Made by a program: the position numbers and the translations under genes | Shown here: positions 49,656-57,957 of the stretch, one piece after another | Layout: each line of letters opens with the position of its first letter | Numbering within the stretch: position 1 is the stretch's first letter | Notes under the pieces: model-generated | Told to the model about the DNA's origin: nothing | Database searches by the model: none | Seen by the model: only the letters and a program-made list of their open reading frames with translations | Origin: Acidimicrobiales bacterium | GTDB taxonomy: Bacteria > Actinomycetota > Acidimicrobiia > Acidimicrobiales > DATDAH01 | NCBI GenBank assembly: GCA_016794585.1 | Contig: JAEUJM010000040.1 | Location: forward strand, 62,001-126,000 | DNA length: 64,000 bases | Direction of reading: 5' to 3'

Positions 49656-50423
49656 ATGCGTGACGCCGTCGGCGGCGTGCAGTCCGTCCTCGTGCTCGGT
49701 GGCACCTCCGAGATCGCCCTGGCCACCGTGCGCCGCATAGTCGATCAGGGGTGCCGCACCGTCCTGCTCGCCGCCCGCGACCCCGAGGCCTGCCTCGCCG
49801 CCGCGGCCGACCTGCGCGCCGCCGGTGCCACCACGGTCGAGACCCTGGCCTTCGACGCCCTGGACACCGCGTCGCACGGCGCGGTGATCGACGGGGCCTT
49901 CGCCCGCGACGGCGACATCGACGTCGTGCTCCTGGCCTTCGGCGTGCTCGGCGACCAGGCGGCGTTCGACGCCGACCCCGAGGCCGCGGTCGAGGCCGTA
50001 CAGGTGAACTACGTCGGCGGCGTGTCCGCCGGCCTGCACGTGGCCCGCAACCTGAAGGCGCAGGGCCACGGCACCCTCGTGGTGCTGTCGTCGGTGGCCG
50101 GCGAGCGGGTCCGGAAGACCAACTTCGTGTACGGCTCCTCCAAGGCCGGGCTCGACGGGTTCGCCCTCGGCCTCGGTGATGCCCTGGTGGGCACCGGGGC
50201 GAGCGTCATGGTCGTGCGCCCCGGGTTCGTGCACACCCGCATGACGACCGGCATGGACCCGGCCCCGCTGTCCACCACACCCGAGGTGGTGGCCGAGGCC
50301 ATCACCGACGGCCTCGCCAAGGGCCACGCCGTCGTGTGGGCCCCCGCGCCGCTGCGGGTGGTCATGTCCGGCCTGCGCCACCTCCCCCGCCCGCTGTGGC
50401 GCAAGGCCTCCGAGCGGGGCTGA
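49656..50423 (+). CDS. dprE2: Decaprenylphospho-beta-D-erythro-pentofuranosid-2-ulose 2-reductase (DprE2-like)
   Basis: A 255-residue SDR. With DprE1 it epimerises decaprenylphosphoryl-ribose to decaprenylphosphoryl-arabinose. The N-terminus (D-A-V-G-x-x-Q-S-V-L-V-L-G-G-T-S-E-I) closely follows mycobacterial DprE2 as I remember it. N-Y-V-G-G, V-L-S-S-V-A-G and Y159-x3-K163 form the active site. The C-terminal P-L-R-x-V-M-S-G-L-R-H-L-P element also fits. AGGAG lies 7 bases before the ATG. The partner DprE1 and the UbiA-type synthase are two to three genes downstream, which strengthens the assignment. Confidence 0.85.
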   Translation: MRDAVGGVQSVLVLGGTSEIALATVRRIVDQGCRTVLLAARDPEACLAAAADLRAAGATTVETLAFDALDTASHGAVIDGAFARDGDIDVVLLAFGVLGDQAAFDADPEAAVEAVQVNYVGGVSAGLHVARNLKAQGHGTLVVLSSVAGERVRKTNFVYGSSKAGLDGFALGLGDALVGTGASVMVVRPGFVHTRMTTGMDPAPLSTTPEVVAEAITDGLAKGHAVVWAPAPLRVVMSGLRHLPRPLWRKASERG

Positions 50424-50488
50424 CCCGGCAGGAGGGCCCGCCCCCCCATCCACCGCCCCGCCCGCCGCCCCGCCCGAGGCCACGGTCC

Positions 50489-50494
50489 TAGACT
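50489..50494 (+). promoter_or_regulatory. -10 box TAGACT for the nucleotide-sugar dehydrogenase gene
   Basis: TAGACT lies 6 bases before the GTG at 50501, consistent with leaderless transcription. Confidence 0.5.
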
Positions 50495-50500
50495 CCGACC

Positions 50501-51769
50501 GTGAGCGAGACCTCCACGCGCGTGGTGATCGTCGGCCAGGGCTACGTCGGCCTGCCCGTGGCCATGCGCGCCTGCGACGTCGGCCACGATGTCGTCGGAT
50601 TCGACATCGACGAGCGGCGCGTGAAGCGCCTCGGTGCCGGCGAGTCCATGGTGGAGGACGTCACCGACGAGCACCTGGCGGCCGCCCTCGAGAGCGGCCG
50701 CTACCACCCCACCCACGACCCGGCCGACCTCGCCGGGTTCGACGTCGCCGTCATCTCGGTGCCCACGCCCCTCAGCGAGGGCAACCCCGACCTCTCCTAC
50801 ATCGAGGACGCCGCCCGCACGTTGGCGGGCCATCTGACCCGTGGGGCGACGGTCGTGCTCGAGTCCACCACCTACCCCGGCACCACCGAGGAGCTCGTCG
50901 GCCCCATCCTCGAGGAGGGCTCGGACCTGAGCGTCGGCACCGACTTCCACCTCGGCTACAGCCCCGAGCGCATCGACCCGGGCAACCGCGAGTGGACCTT
51001 CGTCAACACGCCCAAGGTCGTGTCCGGCGTCGACCCCGCCTCGCTGGCGGCCGTGACGGCCTTCTACGACACCCTCGTCGAGCGCACGGTCCCGGTGTCC
51101 ACGCCCCGCGAGGCCGAGCTCACCAAGCTCCTCGAGAACACCTTCCGCCACGTCAACATCGCCCTCATCAACGAGCTGGCGATGTTCGCGAACGACCTCG
51201 GCATCGACGTCTGGGAGGCCGTCGACGCCGCGTCCACCAAGCCCTTCGGCTACCTGCGCTTCACGCCCGGTCCCGGCGTCGGCGGCCACTGCCTGCCCAT
51301 CGACCCCTCCTACCTCTCGTGGCGCGTGCGCAGCTCGCTCGGCCAGCCGTTCCGTTTCGTCGAGCTGGCCAACGACGTCAACGACCACATGCCCGACTAC
51401 GTGGTCCGCCGCCTGGTGGTGGCCCTGAACGACCGTGGCCTCGCGATGAAGGGCCGCCGGGTGCTCCTCCTGGGCCTGGCCTACAAGCGCAACACCGGCG
51501 ACGCCCGCGAGTCGCCGTCGGCGGCCATCGCCCGCCAGCTCCTCGACCTGGGGGCCGAGGTCCGCGCTGCCGACCCCCACGTGCCCGACGGCCTGCTCGA
51601 CGTCTCCCTCACCCGGGTCGAGGCCACCGCCGACGAGGTCGCCGCCGCCGACGTGGTGGTCCTGCTGGCCGACCACGACGCGTTCGACCTCGACCTCGTG
51701 GCCGGCAACGCGCGGTACGTGCTCGACACCCGCCACCGCCTCCAGGGCCCCAACGTCGAGCACCTCTGA
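50501..51769 (+). CDS. UDP-sugar 6-dehydrogenase (UDP-GlcNAc/ManNAc/glucose dehydrogenase family)
   Basis: A 422-residue NAD-dependent enzyme oxidising the 6-hydroxyl of a nucleotide sugar to a uronic acid. The N-terminal G-Q-G-Y-V-G-L-P-V-A binds NAD. S-P-E-R-I-D-P-G-N and the catalytic Cys in G-P-G-V-G-G-H-C-L-P-I-D-P are diagnostic, and a C-terminal Rossmann domain has G-L-A-Y-K-R-N-T-G-D-A-R-E-S-P. The S-P-E-R and G-G-H-C context is closer to WbpA/WecC types than to plain UDP-glucose dehydrogenase, but specificity cannot be fixed. It sits inside the DPA gene group. Confidence 0.9.
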   Translation: MSETSTRVVIVGQGYVGLPVAMRACDVGHDVVGFDIDERRVKRLGAGESMVEDVTDEHLAAALESGRYHPTHDPADLAGFDVAVISVPTPLSEGNPDLSYIEDAARTLAGHLTRGATVVLESTTYPGTTEELVGPILEEGSDLSVGTDFHLGYSPERIDPGNREWTFVNTPKVVSGVDPASLAAVTAFYDTLVERTVPVSTPREAELTKLLENTFRHVNIALINELAMFANDLGIDVWEAVDAASTKPFGYLRFTPGPGVGGHCLPIDPSYLSWRVRSSLGQPFRFVELANDVNDHMPDYVVRRLVVALNDRGLAMKGRRVLLLGLAYKRNTGDARESPSAAIARQLLDLGAEVRAADPHVPDGLLDVSLTRVEATADEVAAADVVVLLADHDAFDLDLVAGNARYVLDTRHRLQGPNVEHL

Positions 51770-51815
51770 GGCGACGAAGGGCCTCCGGTACTACAGCGGC
51801 ACCGAGGCACGCCCG

Positions 51816-51821
51816 TACACT
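51816..51821 (+). promoter_or_regulatory. -10 box TACACT for the UbiA-type synthase gene
   Basis: TACACT lies 6 bases before the GTG at 51828. It would start the downstream operon including dprE1. Confidence 0.5.
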
Positions 51822-51827
51822 CGACCC

Positions 51828-52757
51828 GTGGCGCAACCGAAGACCGACACGAGCCCGCCCGCGCCCGCCAAGCCGCCGATGTCGCTCGGCCGGGGCCTGC
51901 TCAAGACCGCCCGGCCCGTGCAGTGGTCGAAGAACGTCCTGGTGTTCGCGGCCCCGGGAGCCGCTGGTGTCCTCGACAACGCCGAGGCCCTGGGCGACGC
52001 CATGGTCGCGTTCGTGGCGTTCTGCCTCGCGGCCAGCGGCACCTACTTCCTGAACGACACCCGAGACCGCGAGGCCGACGCCCAGCACCCCACCAAGTGC
52101 CGCCGCCCCATCGCGGCCGGTGTGGTGCCGCCCGCCTTGGGCTACGCGATGGGCTTCGGCCTCATCCTCGCCGGCGTGGCCGTGGGTTTCATCCCCCACT
52201 GGCAGCTGGCGGTCACCGTGGCCGCCTATGTGGCCCTCACCACGAGCTACAGCTTCTGGCTCAAGCACATCCCGGTGGTCGACATCGTGGCCATCGCCGC
52301 CGGCTTCGTCCTGCGGGCCATCGGCGGCGCCACCGCGACGGGCGTGCCCATCTCCAACTGGTTCTTCATCGTGGCCTCGTTCGGCTCGCTCTTCATCGTG
52401 GCCGGCAAGCGCAGCGGCGAGATGGGCGAGCTGGCCGGCGAGGCGGGGACCATCCGGCCGACCCTCGAGGTGTACACGACCTCCTACCTCGCCTACCTGC
52501 GCGCGGTGTCGTCCGGGGTCATGCTCGTGGCCTACTGCCTGTGGTCGTTCGAGAAGGCCGACCTCGCCACCGCCGGCGGCTTCCCCTACTACCAGCTGTC
52601 GATCGTGCCCTTCGCGGTGGCCATCCTCCGCTACGCCATGCTCCTCGACCTCGGGCAGGGCTCCACCCCGGAGGACATCGCCCTCCACGACCGGCCCTTC
52701 CAGATCGCCATCGCCCTCTGGCTGGTGATCTTCGGCTGCGGCATCTACCTGCTGTGA
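51828..52757 (+). CDS. ubiA: Decaprenyl-phosphate phosphoribosyltransferase (UbiA family)
   Basis: A 309-residue membrane prenyltransferase-fold enzyme that joins phosphoribosyl pyrophosphate to decaprenyl phosphate, the first committed step to decaprenylphosphoryl-arabinose. The motif N-D-T-R-D-R-E-A-D-A-Q-H-P-T-K, then R-R-P-I-A-A-G, is the metal and diphosphate site of this subfamily. A Y-S-F-W-L-K-x-x-P-x-x-D segment is the second site. About nine helices follow an Ala/Pro tail. dprE1 starts 13 bases after its stop, a strong pathway link. Confidence 0.88.
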   Translation: MAQPKTDTSPPAPAKPPMSLGRGLLKTARPVQWSKNVLVFAAPGAAGVLDNAEALGDAMVAFVAFCLAASGTYFLNDTRDREADAQHPTKCRRPIAAGVVPPALGYAMGFGLILAGVAVGFIPHWQLAVTVAAYVALTTSYSFWLKHIPVVDIVAIAAGFVLRAIGGATATGVPISNWFFIVASFGSLFIVAGKRSGEMGELAGEAGTIRPTLEVYTTSYLAYLRAVSSGVMLVAYCLWSFEKADLATAGGFPYYQLSIVPFAVAILRYAMLLDLGQGSTPEDIALHDRPFQIAIALWLVIFGCGIYLL

Positions 52758-52770
52758 GGGACGGCCGCTG

Positions 52771-54132
52771 ATGGACGCCACCAACGAACTGCTGGCCGGC
52801 TGGGGCCGCACGACCCCCTCCTCGGCGGCCGTCGTCCACCCGCTCAACGCCGAGGAGCTGGCCGCTTCGGTCGACGAGGCCCCCGAGCGTGGCGTGATCG
52901 CCCGCGGCCTCGGCCGCTGCTACGGCGACGAGGCCCAGAACGCCGGCGGCCGGGTGGTCGACACGACCGCGGTCAGCGGCATCGTCTCCCTCGACCGCGA
53001 GACGGGCACCTGCACCGCCCTCGCCGGCACCAGCCTGGACGACCTCATGCGCTGGCTGGTCCCCCAGGGCTGGTTCGTCCCGGTCACACCGGGCACCCGC
53101 TTCGTGACGGTGGGCGGTGCCATCGCCAACGACATCCACGGCAAGAACCACCACAAGGGCGGCTCGTGGTGCAACCACGTGTCGGCCATGACGATGCGCC
53201 TCGCCACCGGCGAGACGGTGCGGGTCACCCCCGACGGGAACCCCGACCTGTTCTGGGCGACGGCCGGAGGCCTGGGGCTCACCGGGGTGATCGTCGACGC
53301 CACCTTCGACCTCACCCCCATCGAGACCAGCCGGCTCCTCGTCGACACCGACCGCACGCCCGACCTCGACACCACGCTCGCCCTGATGGACGAGAGCGAC
53401 GACGAGTACCCCTATTCGGTGGCCTGGATCGACCTGATGAAGACCGGCCCCGGCATGGGACGGTCGATCCTGGGGCGCGGCTCCTTCGCGCCGCTCGACG
53501 CGCTGCCCGCCAAGGACCGCACCCCCGAGCGGGCCCGGGCGTTCGCGCCGAAGACCCGCGCCACCTTCCCTCCGCTGGCGCCGAACGGACTCATCAACCC
53601 GCTCACGGTGAAGGCCTTCAACGAGGCCTGGTACCAGAAGGCCCGCCTCAACGGCCACGGCGAGCTCCAGTCGATCACCACGTTCTTCCACCCGCTCGAC
53701 ATGGTCGACCTCTGGAACCGGGTCTACGGCCCCATCGGCTTCCTCCAGTGGCAGTTCGTGCTCCCCTTCGGCGAGGAGGCCGCGCTGCGCCGCATCGTCG
53801 AGGCGCTGTGCGCCGAGGGCTGTACCTCGTTCCTGGCCGTGCTCAAGCGCTTCGGCGCCGCCAACCCGGGGCACCTGTCGTTCCCGATCCCCGGCTGGAC
53901 CCTCGCCCTCGACATCCCGGCGGGACCGACCTCGCTCGCCCGGCTCATCGACCGACTCGACGAGGAGGTCGTGGCCTCCGGGGGCCGCGTCTACCTCGCC
54001 AAGGACAGCCGCGTGCGGCCCGAGCTGCTCGACGCCATGTACCCGCGCCTCGGCGAGTGGCGTGCGGTGCGCGACGAGGTCGACCCCGACGCCGTCCTCC
54101 AGTCCGACCTGGCTCGCCGGCTCGGGCTGTGA
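52771..54132 (+). CDS. dprE1: Decaprenylphosphoryl-beta-D-ribose oxidase (DprE1-like)
   Basis: A 453-residue FAD oxidase that converts decaprenylphosphoryl-ribose to the 2-keto intermediate reduced by DprE2. R-G-L-G-R-C-Y-G-D-E-A-Q-N-A-G-G and D-I-H-G-K-N-H-H are hallmark FAD-domain motifs. K411 in Y-L-A-K-D-S-R matches the catalytic Lys418 of the mycobacterial enzyme. In the S-F-P-I-P-G-W motif region the residue aligned with mycobacterial Cys387, the benzothiazinone attachment site, is Ala379. The stop overlaps the next gene as GTGA. Other FAD-linked sugar oxidases are a weaker alternative. Confidence 0.87.
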   Translation: MDATNELLAGWGRTTPSSAAVVHPLNAEELAASVDEAPERGVIARGLGRCYGDEAQNAGGRVVDTTAVSGIVSLDRETGTCTALAGTSLDDLMRWLVPQGWFVPVTPGTRFVTVGGAIANDIHGKNHHKGGSWCNHVSAMTMRLATGETVRVTPDGNPDLFWATAGGLGLTGVIVDATFDLTPIETSRLLVDTDRTPDLDTTLALMDESDDEYPYSVAWIDLMKTGPGMGRSILGRGSFAPLDALPAKDRTPERARAFAPKTRATFPPLAPNGLINPLTVKAFNEAWYQKARLNGHGELQSITTFFHPLDMVDLWNRVYGPIGFLQWQFVLPFGEEAALRRIVEALCAEGCTSFLAVLKRFGAANPGHLSFPIPGWTLALDIPAGPTSLARLIDRLDEEVVASGGRVYLAKDSRVRPELLDAMYPRLGEWRAVRDEVDPDAVLQSDLARRLGL

Positions 54133-56144
54133 GCCGCCTCCGGGCCGCGGCCCGGGACGTGCGCGCCCTCGGCATCGGGGCGCCGCTGCGGGCCGCGTAC
54201 GACGGCTCGAAGGCCCTCGGCGGCCACACCCTCGCCTTCGACGCCGCCGTCCGGCGGGCGCCGTCGGGCGTGCGGAGCGCCTCGGTCTACCGTTTCGCAG
54301 CGCCGCCCGCCGCCGCGCTCGCCCGGGCCCGGGCCGAGGCCGACGACATCGCGGACGGGACGGTGGTGCTCTTCGGCCGGCACATCGACGTGGGCGATGC
54401 ACCGGACTGGCACGCTTCGTACGATCCCGCCGCTCCTGAGGTGCGGTGGCCCGAGGGCCCGTGGTGGCAGATCGACGTCCGCCTCGCCGGTCGCCTGGCC
54501 GACATCAAGTGGGTCTGGGAGCTCGGCCGCCACCGCCACCTCGTCGTCCTGGCCCGCGCCCTCGACGGGCCCGACCCCGACCCCCGATGGGCCGAGGCGC
54601 TCCAGCGCCACCTGCGCAGCTGGATCCACCAGAACCCGCTCGAGCAGGGCGTGCACTGGGCGTCGAACCTCGAGGTCGCCCTGCGGGCGATGGCCTGGCT
54701 CGAGGTGCTCGAGCGGGCCGGTCGTCACCTCGACCCGGACCTCCGCCAGGCGCTGGACGACCACCTGTTCCACAGCGGCACCCACCTGCTCCTCGAGCTG
54801 CCGTACACGGTCAGCACGATGCGCAACAACCACCTCATCGGCGACGCCGTGGGCCTGATCACCCTCGCCCGGGCCTTCCCCGACCAACCCGCCTCGCGTC
54901 GGTGGTCCCAGGCCGGTGAGGGGCTCCTGCGCTCGCAGCTCGACCGGGAGGTGCGCCCCGACGGCTCGATGGTGGAGGACTCGGTGTCGTACCACCGGTT
55001 CGTCATCGAGCTGCTCTGCCGGAGGGTGCTCGTCGGCGACCCGACCCCGTCGGTCACCGCCGCGCTCCACCGGAGTGCCCGCTTCCTCCAGCGCCTCGGC
55101 GTCCACGACGGGCCGGTCCCGCACCACGGCGACTGGGACGAGGGCCGCGCCGTGGCCACCTCGGGCGACCCGCTCCTGCTCGGCGGCTCGGCCCTGCTCG
55201 GCCTGGCCCTGTGCGGCAGCGGTGCGCCCGAGGCATGGCGCGCCGAGCACGACGAGCTCGCCTGGTACGCCGGGATCGGCGAACCGGCTCCCGGCGACGT
55301 GGCCGAGGTCGACGGCCACAGCATCGGCGGCGGCGTCGGCCGCATCGAGCGCGGGGCCCTCACGGTCTGGTGCAAGGGCGGCGGCGGCCCGTGGCACGGC
55401 CACGCCGACCACACCACCGTGGCCGTGCAGTGGGAGGACGAGTGGCTCGTGGGCGACCCCGGCACCGGCAACTACAACGGCCGCGACGAGAGCCGCTCCT
55501 TCCTGCGCTCTTCGGTGGCGCACGCCGTGCTCGTGCTCGACGGACAGGACCAGCTGGTCCCGCACCGCGCCTTCCGGTGGGTGCACCGTGCGACCGGCCG
55601 GGTCGGTGCGCCCGTCGCGCTGCCCGGCGCCCGCATCCTCTGGTGCGCGCACGACGCCTACCGCCGCCTCTCGCCCGGCCGTCGCGTCGCCCGGGTCGTG
55701 GTCGTCGACGACGAGGGCCTCGGCGTCCTCGTCGCCGACTGGGTCGAGGGCCCGCCCGGGCCCGAGTGGCAGCTCGCCCTGCCCGGCGCCCCGGGCGCGA
55801 CCTGGGACGACGGCACGCTCACCACCGCCGGGGGCACCACGGCCCGCCTGGACCTGCTCACCGAGGGGGTCACCACGGAGCTCGAGACGGGTCCCTGGAG
55901 CTCCACCTACGGCTCGGTGGAGCCCGCTCCCCGCCTCGTTGCCCGGGGACCGCTCGGGGGCCCGGTGGCGTGGTCGTTGTGCAAGTCCGAGGGCGGCGTC
56001 CTCGCCGGCGCCCGGGTGCACGGCGACCTGCTCGAGGTGGCCGGCGCGACCATCACCGTCTCCTGGCTCGACGGCGCCGTGGCCCTCGACGTCCGCCACC
56101 CCGACGGGTCGGCCGGCCCTCCGCCAGAGGTGGCGCTGCGGTGA
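54129..56144 (+). CDS. Heparinase II/III family protein
   Basis: A 671-residue protein with an alpha-helical toroid (about 85-330: W-A-S-N-L-E-V, N-N-H-L-I-G-D, Y-H-R-F) and a beta-sandwich C-terminal half. The latter holds W-H-G-H-A-D-H-T-T, the motif of heparinase II/III-type lyases. The family cleaves uronic-acid-containing polysaccharides by beta-elimination. No clear signal peptide is visible, which is odd for an extracellular lyase. Similar genes occur in bacterial exopolysaccharide clusters, where they may trim or epimerise the polymer. The adjacent UDP-sugar dehydrogenase, a uronic acid maker, fits such a substrate. Confidence 0.82.
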   Translation: MSRLRAAARDVRALGIGAPLRAAYDGSKALGGHTLAFDAAVRRAPSGVRSASVYRFAAPPAAALARARAEADDIADGTVVLFGRHIDVGDAPDWHASYDPAAPEVRWPEGPWWQIDVRLAGRLADIKWVWELGRHRHLVVLARALDGPDPDPRWAEALQRHLRSWIHQNPLEQGVHWASNLEVALRAMAWLEVLERAGRHLDPDLRQALDDHLFHSGTHLLLELPYTVSTMRNNHLIGDAVGLITLARAFPDQPASRRWSQAGEGLLRSQLDREVRPDGSMVEDSVSYHRFVIELLCRRVLVGDPTPSVTAALHRSARFLQRLGVHDGPVPHHGDWDEGRAVATSGDPLLLGGSALLGLALCGSGAPEAWRAEHDELAWYAGIGEPAPGDVAEVDGHSIGGGVGRIERGALTVWCKGGGGPWHGHADHTTVAVQWEDEWLVGDPGTGNYNGRDESRSFLRSSVAHAVLVLDGQDQLVPHRAFRWVHRATGRVGAPVALPGARILWCAHDAYRRLSPGRRVARVVVVDDEGLGVLVADWVEGPPGPEWQLALPGAPGATWDDGTLTTAGGTTARLDLLTEGVTTELETGPWSSTYGSVEPAPRLVARGPLGGPVAWSLCKSEGGVLAGARVHGDLLEVAGATITVSWLDGAVALDVRHPDGSAGPPPEVALR

Positions 56145-57358
56145 CCGCTGCCGAGGGGGACGGCCGTGTCCTGGTGCTCAACCACTTCGCGTCGCCGGAG
56201 GGCCAGCCCGGGGGGACCCGCCACATCGAGCTGTACGGCGGCCTCGACGGCTGGTCCTGCGAGATCGTCGCCGCCGACCGCAACTACCTCACCCGCCTGC
56301 CTCAACGCTCCTACCGTCCCAACCCCACCACCGCCTACCGCACCGTGTGGACCCTCCCCTACGCCGGCAACGGCGCCGCCCGTGTCCTCAACTGGGCGTC
56401 CTACGCGGTGTCCGCCACCCTGGTCGGCCTGCTCACCCGCCGCCCGACGGTGGTGGTCGGCTCCACCCCCCACCTCCTGGCACCGGTGGCCGCCTGGCTC
56501 GTCGCCCGGGCCCGTCGGGTCCCCTTCGTCCTGGAGGTGCGCGACCTGTGGCCCGAGGTCCTCGTCGAGATGGGCCAGCTGTCGGCGGGGTCCCGGCTGT
56601 ACCGGGCGCTCCAGGCGCTGGCGGCGTGGGTGGTCGCCCGGGCCGACCAGGTCATCGTGCTCGCCCCCGGGGTGCGCACGGCACTGATCGAGCGCGGCGC
56701 CGATCCCGCCCGGGTGCACCTGGTCTCCAACGGGGCCGATCTGGTCCCGAGCCTCGCCGACCGCACGCCGGCGCGGGCGGCGCACGGGGTGGGTCCCGAC
56801 GAGGTGCTGGTGGTGTACGCCGGTGCCCACGGCCCCGCGAACGGCCTCGACCTCGCCCTCGATGCCGCGGCCGACCTGGCCGACGACCATCCCGAGGTGC
56901 GCTTCGTGTTCGTGGGGGACGGCCCTTCGAAGCCCGCGCTCGTCGAGCGGGCCGATCGTGAGCAGCTGACCAACGTCCGCTTCGCCGACGCCCGGCCCAA
57001 GTCGGCCATGCCCGAGGTCCTCGGGGCCGCCGACATCGGGCTGCACGTGCTCGCCGACGTCGGCCTGTTCACCTTCGGGGTCAGCCCCAACAAGGTCTTC
57101 GACTACCTCGCCGCCGGCCTCCCGGTGCTCACCAACGTCCCGGGCGACGTCGGCGGGCTGGTCACCGGCGCCGGCGCGGGCGTCGCGGTCGCCCCCGACG
57201 GCATCGCCGACGGGGTGCGCGCGCTGCTGGCCACCACCGCGGCCGAGCGGGTCGCCATGGGCGAACGGGGCCGCGCCCTGATCGAGCGCGAGTACGCCGT
57301 GGCGCCACGGGCGGCGGCCCTCGACGCCGTCCTCCGCCGCGCGCAGGGGTCACGATGA
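56141..57358 (+). CDS. GT4 family glycosyltransferase
   Basis: A 405-residue GT-B transferase. The N-terminal domain begins V-L-V-L-N-H-F-A-S-P-E and contains E-V-R-D-L-W-P-E, typical of WbuB/CapM-like enzymes. The C-terminal donor domain shows V-Y-A-G-A-H-G, F-V-G-D-G-P and S-P-N-K-V-F-D-Y-L-A-A-G-L-P, the E-x7-E-like region of GT4. It overlaps its neighbours by 4 bases on both sides, so heparinase, GT4 and PglC-like proteins are translated together as a glycan assembly unit. It probably adds the second sugar onto the lipid-linked primer made by the next gene. Confidence 0.88.
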   Translation: MTAAEGDGRVLVLNHFASPEGQPGGTRHIELYGGLDGWSCEIVAADRNYLTRLPQRSYRPNPTTAYRTVWTLPYAGNGAARVLNWASYAVSATLVGLLTRRPTVVVGSTPHLLAPVAAWLVARARRVPFVLEVRDLWPEVLVEMGQLSAGSRLYRALQALAAWVVARADQVIVLAPGVRTALIERGADPARVHLVSNGADLVPSLADRTPARAAHGVGPDEVLVVYAGAHGPANGLDLALDAAADLADDHPEVRFVFVGDGPSKPALVERADREQLTNVRFADARPKSAMPEVLGAADIGLHVLADVGLFTFGVSPNKVFDYLAAGLPVLTNVPGDVGGLVTGAGAGVAVAPDGIADGVRALLATTAAERVAMGERGRALIEREYAVAPRAAALDAVLRRAQGSR

Positions 57359-57945
57359 TCCTCAAGCGCACCCTCGACGTCGTGGTCAGCGCCGTCGGTC
57401 TCGCCGTCGCCGCGGTGCCGATGGCGGTGATCGCCGTCGCGGTGCGGATCTCGCTGGGCGCACCCGTGCTGTTCCGCCAGGAGCGCCCCGGGCGTCACGA
57501 GGTGCCCTTCACCCTCTGCAAGTTCCGCACGATGCGCGACCCCCGACCAGGCGAGGACGCGCTGGCCAGCGACGCCGACCGCCTCACCGGTCTGGGGCGC
57601 TGGCTGCGGCGCACGAGCCTCGACGAGCTGCCGACGCTCTGGAACGTCCTGCGGGGCGACCTCTCGCTCGTCGGCCCTCGGCCGCTCCTGATGGCCTACC
57701 TCCCCCGCTACTCCCCCGAGCAGCGCCGCCGTCACGAGGTGAAGCCGGGGGTCACCGGTCTTGCCCAGGTGGAGGGCCGCAACGACCTCACGTGGGAGGA
57801 GCAGTTCGCCCTCGACGTCTGGTACGTCGACCACCGCTCGCTGGCCCTGGACCTTCGGATCCTCGGTCGCACCCTCGGGGCCGTGTTCAGCGGCGCCGGC
57901 GTGAGCCAGGAGGGCCGCGCCACCCGCGACGAGTTCCTCGGCTGA
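57355..57945 (+). CDS. Small phosphoglycosyltransferase (PglC/WcaJ-type sugar transferase)
   Basis: A 196-residue monotopic enzyme that starts glycan assembly by moving a sugar-1-phosphate from a nucleotide sugar onto polyprenyl phosphate. K-R-T-L-D-V and the following hydrophobic re-entrant helix, L-F-R-Q-E-R-P-G and K-F-R-T-M-R-D are the family core. The catalytic Asp-Glu pair lies in T-S-L-D-E-L-P, and L-V-G-P-R-P and P-G-V-T-G-L-A-Q-V complete the signature. It resembles the small PglC form, lacking the extra N-terminal domain of WcaJ. It overlaps the GT4 gene by 4 bases and converges with the GH1 gene. Confidence 0.93.
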   Translation: MILKRTLDVVVSAVGLAVAAVPMAVIAVAVRISLGAPVLFRQERPGRHEVPFTLCKFRTMRDPRPGEDALASDADRLTGLGRWLRRTSLDELPTLWNVLRGDLSLVGPRPLLMAYLPRYSPEQRRRHEVKPGVTGLAQVEGRNDLTWEEQFALDVWYVDHRSLALDLRILGRTLGAVFSGAGVSQEGRATRDEFLG

Positions 57946-57957
57946 TGCGGGCCCCGG

